64,000 nt of DNA, taken from the NCBI RefSeq assembly GCF_026262645.1, contig NZ_SHNO01000001.1, positions 3,472,001 through 3,536,000 on the forward strand, given 5' to 3'. The translations under genes and the position numbers were made by a program. Shown here in pieces: positions 9,536-17,424 of this stretch. The notes below the pieces were generated by a model that was given only the letters and a program-made list of their open reading frames with translations, did no database searches and was not told where the DNA came from. Each line of letters starts with the position of its first letter. The stretch's first letter is position 1. The stretch comes from Candidatus Marimicrobium litorale. Lineage in GTDB: Bacteria > Pseudomonadota > Gammaproteobacteria > Pseudomonadales > Halieaceae.

Positions 9536-9937
9536 ATGAAAAAAATGGCCAGCAGCAGCAACTCCACACCTGTTAATGAACTTTGGGATGGTATTTTGCT
9601 CCTGTCAGTATTTGGGACCGTCGACTCAGCAAGAAGTAAGGAAATGATGGACGCGATGTTAGCGAAAGTGGTGCAAACAAGTGCGAAAGTGATTGTGCTC
9701 GACATCTTGGGGGTTGCTGTTGTCGACAGCGCTGTAGCGAATCATTTTTTAAAAATTGGACGCGCTACCAAGCTAATTGGCGCCGATACCATAATCTCGG
9801 GTATTTCACCAGAAGTTGCTGTCACGCTGGTAGAGCTTGGTATTGATCTTGAAACTACTACTACAACAGGGAGCCTATCCGATGCGCTCTCGTTGGCTTT
9901 CGAGAAAACTGGATACGTTATCGAAACATCAAAATAG
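9536..9937 (+). CDS. rsbR-like: STAS-domain RsbR-like stressosome protein, sensor-less
   Basis: This 133-residue protein is almost entirely one STAS domain. It matches the C-terminal half of RsbR: D56-I-L-G-V-A-V-V-D-S-A-V-A-N-H, then I-S-G-I-S-P-E-V-A-V-T-L-V-E-L-G. Classical RsbR proteins are about twice as long and carry an N-terminal globin-like or other sensor domain, which is absent here. The residue at the DITG phospho-threonine position is Leu58, so phosphorylation there by RsbT looks impossible. Ser88 and nearby hydroxyl residues remain. It is the first gene of a five-gene operon, with 27 bases to the next gene. In a stressosome it would co-assemble with the RsbS-like protein. Confidence 0.85.
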   Translation: MKKMASSSNSTPVNELWDGILLLSVFGTVDSARSKEMMDAMLAKVVQTSAKVIVLDILGVAVVDSAVANHFLKIGRATKLIGADTIISGISPEVAVTLVELGIDLETTTTTGSLSDALSLAFEKTGYVIETSK

Positions 9938-9964
9938 AAATTATCACTGTAGAGTCAACAGACA

Positions 9965-10321
9965 GTGTACGCCAATCGAAACATACTGGTCATATCCGTT
10001 CCTGCGGACATTACCTCCACTGATATCGCGAACCTGTACGATGAAATATCAAGGCGTGCCGCCAAAGGTGGTTTGCAAGGGGTAGTCGTGGATTGCAGTA
10101 AGATCGTGGCCGCAGATACTGTTCAGGCTCGACGCGTATTCAGGGTGGCAAAGCTTGCCCGACTCTATAGGTCAAGCGCAGTATTTTGTTGTATTCGGGA
10201 AGCAGTGGCAGCAGCACTAGTTGAACTGGATTTCAAGCTCGGCGATGTCCAAACGGCAACTACTGTCGATCAGGCCATGCAACAACTCGACAAACCGGAC
10301 GTAAATCTGGCGGCGTCGTAA
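9965..10321 (+). CDS. rsbS-like: STAS-domain RsbS-like stressosome scaffold
   Basis: This 118-residue single STAS domain corresponds to RsbS. The phosphorylatable serine is kept: V-V-V-D43-C-S45, matching the D-I-S motif of RsbS. The tail V-A-A-A-L-V-E-L-D-F-K-L also fits. In Gram-positive stressosomes this protein holds RsbT captive until RsbT phosphorylates it. GTG at 9965 is the only plausible start between the in-frame stop at 9950 and the domain. Its ribosome site is weak, so coupling to the upstream gene is likely. Confidence 0.85.
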   Translation: MYANRNILVISVPADITSTDIANLYDEISRRAAKGGLQGVVVDCSKIVAADTVQARRVFRVAKLARLYRSSAVFCCIREAVAAALVELDFKLGDVQTATTVDQAMQQLDKPDVNLAAS

Positions 10322-10413
10322 TGTTTATCTAAAACCTTGCGCGCGTCCGGACAAGCCTTTACCGCTTGCTTGGGAAAATATTACTCAGGCGGGCCGAGGT
10401 AAAAGAACTGAAT

Positions 10414-10806
10414 ATGATGTATGTACCCATAGACGCTGAAGAGGATATTGCAAGGGCCGTAGCGATGACCGAAGAAGCTATGTCTGCGGAGGGTTTCGGC
10501 CTAACCCAGCGGCGCATGATGGCTACTGCGGTTTCGGAACTCGCCACTAACGCCTATGTGCACGCCACCAAAGGGACAGTCACAATTGCGGTGTTAGACG
10601 GGACGGGAGGGTCTGGCATTGAGATCACCGTCGAGGATCAAGGTCCTGGAATAGAAAATCTGGAACAAGCGATGGTTGACGGTTATAGCTCCGCTGGCAG
10701 CTTGGGGGTTGGACTGCCGGGCGCTCGGCGTCTGGCTGATGAGTTCTCCATTCACAGCACGGCTGACAAGGGCACTGTGACCGTTGTTCGAGCATGGTTA
10801 GTTTAA
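10414..10806 (+). CDS. rsbT-like: RsbT-like serine kinase (GHKL ATPase)
   Basis: This is the switch kinase of a stressosome module, about 130 residues, close to the 133 of Bacillus RsbT. The N-box is T-A-V-S-E-L-A-T-N46, the Mg-binding Asn being kept. The G1 box is D-Q-G-P-G-I. The lid region reads D-G-Y-S-S-A-G-S-L-G-V-G-L-P-G-A-R-R-L-A-D-E-F, a near-perfect RsbT signature. It should phosphorylate the RsbS- and RsbR-like STAS domains and then leave to act on a target. I prefer ATG 10414 by length match. A TTG at 10366 would give a 146-residue form. Confidence 0.9.
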   Translation: MMYVPIDAEEDIARAVAMTEEAMSAEGFGLTQRRMMATAVSELATNAYVHATKGTVTIAVLDGTGGSGIEITVEDQGPGIENLEQAMVDGYSSAGSLGVGLPGARRLADEFSIHSTADKGTVTVVRAWLV

Positions 10807-10813
10807 CAGGGCC

Positions 10814-11401
10814 ATGAATTTCTCGTACTCGGTTCAATGCCAGCCGATGCCAGGGCAGGGTGGTTTTAGCGGCGATGCAGCACGAGTGGTCGAAGATCGA
10901 GATAATAATACAATACTGCTCGTCGTTATTGACGCACTTGGTCATGGTAAAGAGGCGCATAAAATAGCTGCAAAAGCGCTCGACTTCTGCGAGCAGAGCG
11001 CCAGCTCTCCATTGCCCGAGATTGTTCACGGGCTGCATCATCACGTGCGAAAATCCGTGGGTCTCGCTCTTGCACTTTGCAGAATCTGCAAGAAAGAGAG
11101 TCTCTTGAGGTACATTAGCATTGGTAATATAAGCATGATGCTATTCAAGCCGAAGCGGATAGAATGCCTTAGGCAGGCTGGTGTCGTGGGCTATCAGATA
11201 TCCATTCCAATAGAGCGATCCTGCTCCCTAAGTACTGGCGATATGCTATCAATTTGTAGCGATGGTGTAGGCGAGTTTACACAAGGTGAGTGCGATGACG
11301 CCCTGATAGTGGGAGCGCAATCTCTTGGTCGCTTCGTTATGTCTAATTTCGCAAAAGATACTGATGATGCTTTGTGCCTGACTTTGGAAGTACTGCCATG
11401 A
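10814..11401 (+). CDS. rsbX-like: RsbX-like PP2C-type phosphatase
   Basis: This 195-residue SpoIIE/RsbX-type serine phosphatase should reset the stressosome by removing phosphates from the STAS proteins. Metal-binding segments are visible: G-F-S-G-D21, V-I-D40-A-L-G-H-G (D-G-L-G-H-G in most relatives), and S-D150-G-V near the end. The start is ATG with AGGG just upstream, seven bases after the RsbT-like stop. The stop overlaps the ATG of the histidine kinase (ATGA), so the two are translationally coupled. Confidence 0.88.
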   Translation: MNFSYSVQCQPMPGQGGFSGDAARVVEDRDNNTILLVVIDALGHGKEAHKIAAKALDFCEQSASSPLPEIVHGLHHHVRKSVGLALALCRICKKESLLRYISIGNISMMLFKPKRIECLRQAGVVGYQISIPIERSCSLSTGDMLSICSDGVGEFTQGECDDALIVGAQSLGRFVMSNFAKDTDDALCLTLEVLP

Positions 11402-13353
11402 CCATCCTCGACCAGCTGCTCCTAAACGATGAGTCTGCAGTTCTGGAGGCGCGCAGCAAGGTGTTTGAATTGTCACTGTACTGTGACTACAACGAGACCC
11501 GTGCAAGCCACGCCGCGACTTTCAGCTCAGAACTGGCGCGCCTCCTTGTTTCTGCCGACGGTTCTGCCCAATTTCTCATAGAGGCAGAAGTGCAGGGTAC
11601 GCAGCTTAGCTTGCGCGTATCGTTCTCGGGTGACCGAATCGAAAAGCTGGCAGCACCCCTGCGCAAATTTTTCACCGATCGCGTCGCTCGTTCGGCGAAA
11701 TATCAGCATGAATATCAGATTTTTTTTGAGCGGTCGTACTCCGGAGCAGCGAAAGACGCCGGACTTAGGGAAATTAAAAAAATATTGCAAGAAAATTCAG
11801 AGCCCATAAAGCTCGCCCGGCTGGCGGATGCACTGTCCGCTGAAAAGGAGCGTTTGTCAGTGACTTTGCAGTCGATACACGAAGGGGTAATTACAACTGA
11901 TGCGATGGGCCGAATAGTACAGATCAACCGAGCAGCTCAAGAACTTACTGGGTTCACACTGAGCGAGGCGACTGAAATGTATGCCGATGACGTTCTTCAC
12001 GTCATTGATGAGAGAGAAAACGTGCGGTATGAGAATCTTGTTTCGCGTGCTATTTCCGAAAAATTATTTACCGATTTCGGGCGATTTACTGTAATCCATT
12101 CTAAAGATGGTGAGCGATTGCCAGTTGAGCTCACAGCGTCACCAATACTTAATGATGCGAAAAGTTTTCAGGGAGTAGTACTGGTGCTTAGAGATGTTAA
12201 CGAAGAAAGATCGGCTGCTCTTGAGCGCGAGCGTGCTGGAAAACTTGAGTCCGTGGGCCTCTTGGCAGGAGGCATAGCGCATGACTTCAATAACTATTTG
12301 GGCATCATGCTGGGAAATCTGGAGCTCGCATCATCCAAAGCTCAAAGTGAATCGGATATCCATTCGCATCTGTCTCAGGCTGAGAATGCGATTCAGAAGG
12401 CATCGAAATTGACGCAGCAGCTGCTAACGTTCTCTAAAGGTGGAGATCCAATTTTGGAAACCGCTTCCTTGGCAGATCTAATCATCGAGTCTGTAGAATT
12501 TGTTCTGCGTGGTTCCAACTCTAGTTGGACACACTCGATTCCTGATGATTTATGGATGGCAGATATCGACATTGGTCAGATAGATCAAGTGATTCAAAAT
12601 ATTGTTCTAAACGCGAGTCAGGCAATGTCTAAAGGTGGCACCGTTAGTGTTGTTTGCGAAAATGTCAATCCCTCCGACGTGCAAGAAGAGCTTCCGCTCA
12701 GTCAAGGCAGTTTCATCAAGATGACCATCAGTGATGAAGGTCCCGGTATGAGTAACGCACTGATTGAGAAAGTATTTGATCCTTACTTTACTACGAAGAA
12801 GGAGGGTAACGGCTTGGGGTTGGCTATCTGTCATTCTATTATTCAAAAGCATGGAGGCTACATCAATGTGCAGTCTGATATTGGTCAGGGCACTTGTTTT
12901 ACGATCTATCTTCCTGCTGACAAAACAGGGGGAATAAAAAATAGTCCGGAAATAGAGTCCGTCCTGTTCAAACACCATCTGACAGTATTGGTGATGGATG
13001 ATGACGTCACGGTTCGACAGCTACTTGAGCAGCAACTGGTTTTTCTCGGTCATAGAGTGTGGTTGACCGCAGATGGGGAAGCTGCAATCGAACAATATGA
13101 ACAGCTGAAAAAACTTGGGACGCGAGTCGACTTGGTCATTCTGGACTTGACGGTGCCGGGCGGTATGGGCGGGCAGGAGACTGCGACCAAGCTTTTGCAT
13201 ATCGACCCCGATATCAAAATCGTCGTGTCCAGTGGCTACTCGAATGATCCTGTGATGTCAGATTTTCGCGCTCATGGTTTCGCGGGAGTAATCGCAAAGC
13301 CCTTTCGAATGGCAGAGCTTTCTGAGGTTCTGGACGCTGTGGCCAACAGTTAG
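11398..13353 (+). CDS. Hybrid sensor histidine kinase with N-terminal RsbT-like pseudo-ATPase
   Basis: This cytoplasmic hybrid kinase has 651 residues and no membrane segments. In order: an N-terminal region (about 8-80) that follows the RsbT pattern, with A-R-S-K-V at the start and S-S-E-L-A-R-L-L at the N-box, but lacking the Asn and any D-Q-G-P-G-I box; a PAS domain (about 148-270); a HisKA domain with H295 in G-G-I-A-H-D-F-N-N; a HATPase domain with N-A-S-Q-A-M, D-E-G-P-G-M and G-L-G-L-A-I; and a receiver domain with phospho-acceptor D583 in V-I-L-D-L-T-V-P-G. The start overlaps the RsbX-like stop. Its context makes it the downstream arm of the stressosome. No separate output regulator is adjacent. 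Confidence 0.92.
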   Translation: MTILDQLLLNDESAVLEARSKVFELSLYCDYNETRASHAATFSSELARLLVSADGSAQFLIEAEVQGTQLSLRVSFSGDRIEKLAAPLRKFFTDRVARSAKYQHEYQIFFERSYSGAAKDAGLREIKKILQENSEPIKLARLADALSAEKERLSVTLQSIHEGVITTDAMGRIVQINRAAQELTGFTLSEATEMYADDVLHVIDERENVRYENLVSRAISEKLFTDFGRFTVIHSKDGERLPVELTASPILNDAKSFQGVVLVLRDVNEERSAALERERAGKLESVGLLAGGIAHDFNNYLGIMLGNLELASSKAQSESDIHSHLSQAENAIQKASKLTQQLLTFSKGGDPILETASLADLIIESVEFVLRGSNSSWTHSIPDDLWMADIDIGQIDQVIQNIVLNASQAMSKGGTVSVVCENVNPSDVQEELPLSQGSFIKMTISDEGPGMSNALIEKVFDPYFTTKKEGNGLGLAICHSIIQKHGGYINVQSDIGQGTCFTIYLPADKTGGIKNSPEIESVLFKHHLTVLVMDDDVTVRQLLEQQLVFLGHRVWLTADGEAAIEQYEQLKKLGTRVDLVILDLTVPGGMGGQETATKLLHIDPDIKIVVSSGYSNDPVMSDFRAHGFAGVIAKPFRMAELSEVLDAVANS

Positions 13354-13456
13354 ATTCTGCTGTAACCCCGGTTAGATCGATTCGCCGAAAGTTTTTTCGC
13401 TGGTGGTCAGCAATGATAATAATACGGATAAAAAGCACATTTTTTAATTATCCGAC

Positions 13457-13678
13457 GTGCCTACCCCGCAGTTTTATGGGCTATCATTGATGGCGGCAGC
13501 ACTCCTTTTGCCTGTGGCTAGTGAGCCAAAAGTGGTGTTAGTGATGCCTTGTGCGGAGGCTGGAAGCGTGTGTTTTAAGTTGGCGAGTGAGCTACCTTCT
13601 CCGCTCATGGCAAACACGTTGGTCCGTGTTACGGTCACCAATAGCGACGATCCGCAGCGGGCAACGATAGATTTTTGA
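13457..13678 (+). CDS. Small hypothetical frame (doubtful)
   Basis: A 73-codon GTG-started frame lies between the kinase and the SnoaL gene. A weak N-terminal hydrophobic stretch is visible, but no family is recognised. The tail (T-L-V-R-V-T-V-T-N-S) could be the end of a decayed larger gene. The composition is plausible for coding, but there is no good ribosome site. Confidence 0.25.
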   Translation: MPTPQFYGLSLMAAALLLPVASEPKVVLVMPCAEAGSVCFKLASELPSPLMANTLVRVTVTNSDDPQRATIDF

Positions 13679-13695
13679 CAGTGAGGTGTAAGCTA

Positions 13696-14331
13696 TTGGA
13701 AGAATCCGTAGAGCAACGTCTGGACCGGTTGGAGTCTATTGAAGAGATTCGCCAGTTAGTTGCTAAATATGCGTTGTCTTTGGACATGCGTGATCTTGAT
13801 GCTCACGTTAACTTGTTTGCTGAAGATATTCGCGTCAGTCGAGAGTGCGTGGGGCGTGCTCACCTCAAACGCTGGCTGGACGATACTCTGCGCTTGCAGT
13901 TCACTGGCACTTCCCATCACACGGGTAATCACATTATCGAGTTCGACGATGCCGATAACGCTCATGGCATTGTCTACTCAAAAAACGAACACGAGACGCC
14001 CTCTGAGGACGGTGACGAGTGGGTTATTATGCAGATGATTTACTGGGACAACTACCAACGGGTTGATGGCCGCTGGTACTTTAGACGCAGACTGCCGTGC
14101 TATTGGTACGCGACGGACCTAAACAAACCGCCAACCGGAGAGCAGAAAATGCGTTGGCCAGACCGTGAACGCTATGATGGCGCCTGGCATCAGCTGTTCC
14201 CTAGCTGGAGTAAGTTCTGGGCAACGCCGCCCAACGCCGATGAGCCCGAGGTTGCCACGCCTGCGCCCTTGAACAACTTTTTAGAGACCATGCGCGCTGA
14301 CGCACCGTTTCCGCGTGTGCAGGTGCGTTGA
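13696..14331 (+). CDS. SnoaL/NTF2-like family protein
   Basis: This 211-residue alpha+beta barrel of the SnoaL-like (NTF2, ketosteroid-isomerase-like) fold begins with the helix pattern R-L-D-R-L-E-S-I-E-E-I-R-Q-L and Y-A-L-S-L-D, typical of the family. A late W-Y-F-R-R-R strand closes the barrel. Members are isomerases, dehydratases or hydroxylase partners in steroid and polyketide metabolism. I chose the TTG at 13696 because GAGG lies nine bases before it; a TTG at 13675 is also in frame. It leads a run with the FAS1-type dehydratase and two SDRs. Confidence 0.82.
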   Translation: MEESVEQRLDRLESIEEIRQLVAKYALSLDMRDLDAHVNLFAEDIRVSRECVGRAHLKRWLDDTLRLQFTGTSHHTGNHIIEFDDADNAHGIVYSKNEHETPSEDGDEWVIMQMIYWDNYQRVDGRWYFRRRLPCYWYATDLNKPPTGEQKMRWPDRERYDGAWHQLFPSWSKFWATPPNADEPEVATPAPLNNFLETMRADAPFPRVQVR

Positions 14332-14405
14332 AACTGGCTACCTGGTCCGCCATTCTAGAGGTCTCAGGCAATAGATTGGTAAGCTGAATAAAATGGAATG
14401 CAATC

Positions 14406-15446
14406 GTGTCTAGCATGGACGAGCAACGTGAGAAGCAAAAGCTGGAAACCTTGATAGGCAAGCGGCTGGGGCCTTACAGAGGCTTCAACCCTGTAAATCG
14501 CGCGCAGGTGTGGCAGTGGTGTACGGCCATGGGAGACAATAATCCTTTATACCTTGATGATAACTATCGGCAGCGGACCGAATTTGAGAGCTTGGTGGCG
14601 CCGCCTGCGATGATGCAGGTGTGGACAATGCGTGATTTTAATGATGACTATGCGCCCGGATCGACCCAAAGTAAGCCCTATCACGTTTTCGAGGAGATGT
14701 CTGACTTGGGCTACACGCGTAACGTCGCCGTCAGTTACGACATACAGTTTAGTCGTTACCTGACGGAAGGCGAGTGCCCAATACATCACACCACCATCAC
14801 CGAGATCAGCGATAGGAAAAAGACCGCGCTTGGTGAGGGATTTTTCGTGACGGAAAAACTCGACTACAGCACGGAGCTGGGTAAACCTTTCGCGCAAGCG
14901 TTGATTTCGTATTTCCAATATAAACCTAAAATAGCAGATCGAGTCACTTCTGATCGCATGCGTGACAAAGTAGCTACGGAAACGGTAGGCAGGCACTCTG
15001 CACCCGCTGAAAATGGGCAGTGCGACCGTACTGATCTGTCGGCTTCGCAAGTGGAGCTTGACGACGGGCTACCTGAGTTGATCATCCCGATCACCCACAA
15101 ATTAATTGTCGGCGGTGCGATTGCAACGCAGGATTTTATTCCGGTGCACCACAACGCTCCGGCAGCGCAGCGCGCTGCCATGCCAGATATATTTATGAAT
15201 ATTCTAACGACCAGCGGGCTGTGTGCGAGGTATTTGTCAGACTGGGCTGGCCCCGCCAGTCGATTACAGCGCCTCACCTTCAAACTGATGGCCCCCAACA
15301 CGCCCGGCGATTGCATGACGCTCAGAGGAGCCGTCAAAAAGGTTGATCGCTCAAAGAACAGGCCTGTGGTCACCGTCGATTTTTCCGGTACCAACAGTAA
15401 GGGCTCACACGTGGTTGGGTCAGCCGATGTGGAACTCAACCCCTAG
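14406..15446 (+). CDS. MaoC/FAS1-type hot-dog dehydratase
   Basis: This 346-residue protein has two hot-dog halves. The N-terminal half (about 10-180) matches the FAS1-dehydratase N-terminal domain (F-N-P-V-N-R-A-Q-V, C-T-A-M-G-D-N-N-P-L-Y-L-D). The C-terminal half (about 225-340) is MaoC-like (D-F-I-P-V-H-H-N, then I-F-M-N-I-L-T-T-S-G-L). Such enzymes hydrate enoyl-CoA-type thioesters in steroid or fatty acid breakdown. The GTG start has GGA eight bases upstream; an ATG nine bases later is possible. It sits between the SnoaL gene and two SDRs. Confidence 0.85.
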   Translation: MSSMDEQREKQKLETLIGKRLGPYRGFNPVNRAQVWQWCTAMGDNNPLYLDDNYRQRTEFESLVAPPAMMQVWTMRDFNDDYAPGSTQSKPYHVFEEMSDLGYTRNVAVSYDIQFSRYLTEGECPIHHTTITEISDRKKTALGEGFFVTEKLDYSTELGKPFAQALISYFQYKPKIADRVTSDRMRDKVATETVGRHSAPAENGQCDRTDLSASQVELDDGLPELIIPITHKLIVGGAIATQDFIPVHHNAPAAQRAAMPDIFMNILTTSGLCARYLSDWAGPASRLQRLTFKLMAPNTPGDCMTLRGAVKKVDRSKNRPVVTVDFSGTNSKGSHVVGSADVELNP

Positions 15447-15476
15447 AAATGATCTGCACATCAGGAGCACACAATA

Positions 15477-16295
15477 ATGACGTATAACAGGCGTTTTGAA
15501 GGCAGAGTCGCAATTGTTACTGGAGCAAGTATGGGGATAGGTCGTGCTACAGCCATGCAGCTGGCCGAGGAGGGAGCCATCGTGGTTGGCTGTGCGCGGC
15601 GTAAGCCAAAGCTCGATGAGCTGGTCGACCCCATTGCGGAGCGCGGCGGAAAATTTATCAGTGTTGGCCTGGATGTTGGCGATACGGATGGGTTCGCCGG
15701 GTTGATAAAAGATATTGCAACGGAATACGGTCGTTTAGATGTGTTAGTCAACAACGCTCCTTCGGTGATCGGCGGCATGGTGGTTGACCAAAGTCTTGAC
15801 GACTGGAAAGCTAATTTTGGAATCGGTGTAGACAGTGTCTTTGTAGGCGTGCAGGCTGCGATGCGCGTTATGATCGCTCAACAATCTGGCGCTATTGTAA
15901 ATATTTCCTCAGTGAGCAGTTTGCGCGCGGGTACCGCCTCGGGTGGTTATGGCGCCGCCAAGGCAGCTCTCAACCAGTTTAGTCAATGCGCCGCCATGGA
16001 GGCGGCGCCACACAACGTGCGTATCAATGTAGTCGCTCCCGGGGCGGTAGATACCCCGGGGCTCAACGCCGCTACTGGCAAGAATCCGCATGTCAAGAAA
16101 GTCATCACCGACGCGATTCCGATGCAGCGAGCAGCGACGCCTGCTGAGATATCTGCAGCCATCTGTTTCCTGAGCTCTGACGAGGCGTCGTTTATAACCG
16201 GTGTGATCTTACCCGTGGACGGCGGCAAGACGCCGCAGCTTTATGTACCTTCCTTTGATATTACAAATCTGGACAATCAGGCCGACAACCGCTGA
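15477..16295 (+). CDS. SDR family oxidoreductase
   Basis: This classical short-chain dehydrogenase/reductase of 272 residues has the nucleotide-binding T-G-A-S-M-G-I-G near residue 15. N-N-A-P-S replaces the usual N-N-A-G. The catalytic S-S-V-S-S and Y-G-A-A-K motifs are present, with G-P-type substrate-loop residues after them. NAD(P)-dependent oxidation of a hydroxy group is expected, probably on a CoA-bound or steroid-like substrate given the neighbours. An AGGAG site precedes the ATG. It is 30 bases after the dehydratase gene and 23 before the next SDR, so one operon is likely. Confidence 0.92.
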   Translation: MTYNRRFEGRVAIVTGASMGIGRATAMQLAEEGAIVVGCARRKPKLDELVDPIAERGGKFISVGLDVGDTDGFAGLIKDIATEYGRLDVLVNNAPSVIGGMVVDQSLDDWKANFGIGVDSVFVGVQAAMRVMIAQQSGAIVNISSVSSLRAGTASGGYGAAKAALNQFSQCAAMEAAPHNVRINVVAPGAVDTPGLNAATGKNPHVKKVITDAIPMQRAATPAEISAAICFLSSDEASFITGVILPVDGGKTPQLYVPSFDITNLDNQADNR

Positions 16296-16318
16296 TTAGC
16301 TGAAGGGGTAATAAACGT

Positions 16319-17077
16319 ATGGCATTACTGGAAAAAAAGATTGGGCTGGTGACAGGTGCTGGCCAGGGTATTGGTCGTGCCATTGCGCTCTCCTATGCAC
16401 GGGAAGGTGCTGCGGTGGTGGTCACTGACTTCAATGTGGATGCGGGCGAAGAGACTACCGGACTGATAAAGGCATCGGGTGGCCGAGCCCATTTTATCGA
16501 AGGTGATATCAGTAAAGAGGAGCAGGTTCAAAATACAATAGACGAAACGGTGGCGACCTATGGCAGGCTGGATATTTGCTGCAACAGTGCCGCGGTCAGT
16601 CGTGGCTCAGGTTTCATTCACACCTATGAGAAGGAGGTGTTTGATGAGACGCTGGAGATGTGCCTGACCAATACCTGGCTGTGCATGAAATATGAAATCG
16701 CTGCGATGCTTGACACGGGTGGTGGTGCAATCGTTAATATATCCTCCAATGCGTCTCTAAAGGGCCAAGCTTTGAATACAGCCTACGCTGCGGCAAAGTC
16801 GGGGGTAAATGTGCTCACAAAGAGCGCAGCGGCCGAGTACGGAGAGCAAGGTATCCGGATCAACGCGGTGTCACCCGGTGTCATTCGGACGCCTGGTTTG
16901 GAGGCTTACTTCAAAGAGCAACCAGATATAGCCAAGGGACTGCGGCGTTCCGCGGTAATGAATCGTCTGGGGGAGCCAAACGAAATCGCTGAGGCGGTAA
17001 CTTTTCTCAGTTCTGACAGGGCTTCGTTTATCACCGGTCAGCTGCTTTCAGTGGATGGTGGTGGTGCCGTGCGATAA
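16319..17077 (+). CDS. SDR family oxidoreductase
   Basis: This is a second classical SDR of 252 residues. T-G-A-G-Q-G-I-G starts near residue 13. N-S-A-A takes the place of N-N-A-G, followed by the active-site N-I-S-S and Y-A-A-A-K motifs. The C-terminus F-I-T-G-Q-L-L-S-V-D-G-G is typical of the FabG-like subgroup. AAGGGG precedes the ATG. It is the last gene of the SnoaL-dehydratase-SDR-SDR run and is followed by a hairpin. The substrate is not predictable from sequence. Confidence 0.92.
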   Translation: MALLEKKIGLVTGAGQGIGRAIALSYAREGAAVVVTDFNVDAGEETTGLIKASGGRAHFIEGDISKEEQVQNTIDETVATYGRLDICCNSAAVSRGSGFIHTYEKEVFDETLEMCLTNTWLCMKYEIAAMLDTGGGAIVNISSNASLKGQALNTAYAAAKSGVNVLTKSAAAEYGEQGIRINAVSPGVIRTPGLEAYFKEQPDIAKGLRRSAVMNRLGEPNEIAEAVTFLSSDRASFITGQLLSVDGGGAVR

Positions 17078-17134
17078 GCACGAGTAAACGGTGGCGCTTC
17101 CCGGCGAAATTTCGTCATCTGTAAGTATTTTCTG

Positions 17135-17153
17135 AGGCCACTCAAGGTGGCCT
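17135..17153 (+). terminator. Hairpin after the SDR operon
   Basis: A 7-bp perfect inverted repeat (AGGCCAC / GTGGCCT) with a five-base loop lies 57 bases after the second SDR stop. It is GC-rich and well placed for termination, though only a weak T content follows. Confidence 0.5.
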
Positions 17154-17424
17154 TGTCACAACTTACTACGAGGTGAGTCCTGAAAAATCAGTTCGAGGTG
17201 ACGAGCCGTTTCCACGCACACAGGGTTCAGCACATGGATGATTAGCTGCTGCGCTTCGTGAGATCTCACTCACTAAGTTACCCTGGTTCTTCACCTCTCG
17301 AATAAAAAACTACATGTATCAATGCCTGCTCAATACCACACCATTGGAGCAGGGCGTGCCGCGTTGTAATCATGAGACCGCCGGAGATCTGCCAAACCGG
17401 TTGCCGCGTTACCAGATCACTGCG
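17154..17424. other. Noncoding gap
   Basis: This is the convergent gap between the SDR operon and the CBM2-like gene, about 350 bases counting the hairpin. Nothing else is seen. Confidence 0.5.
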
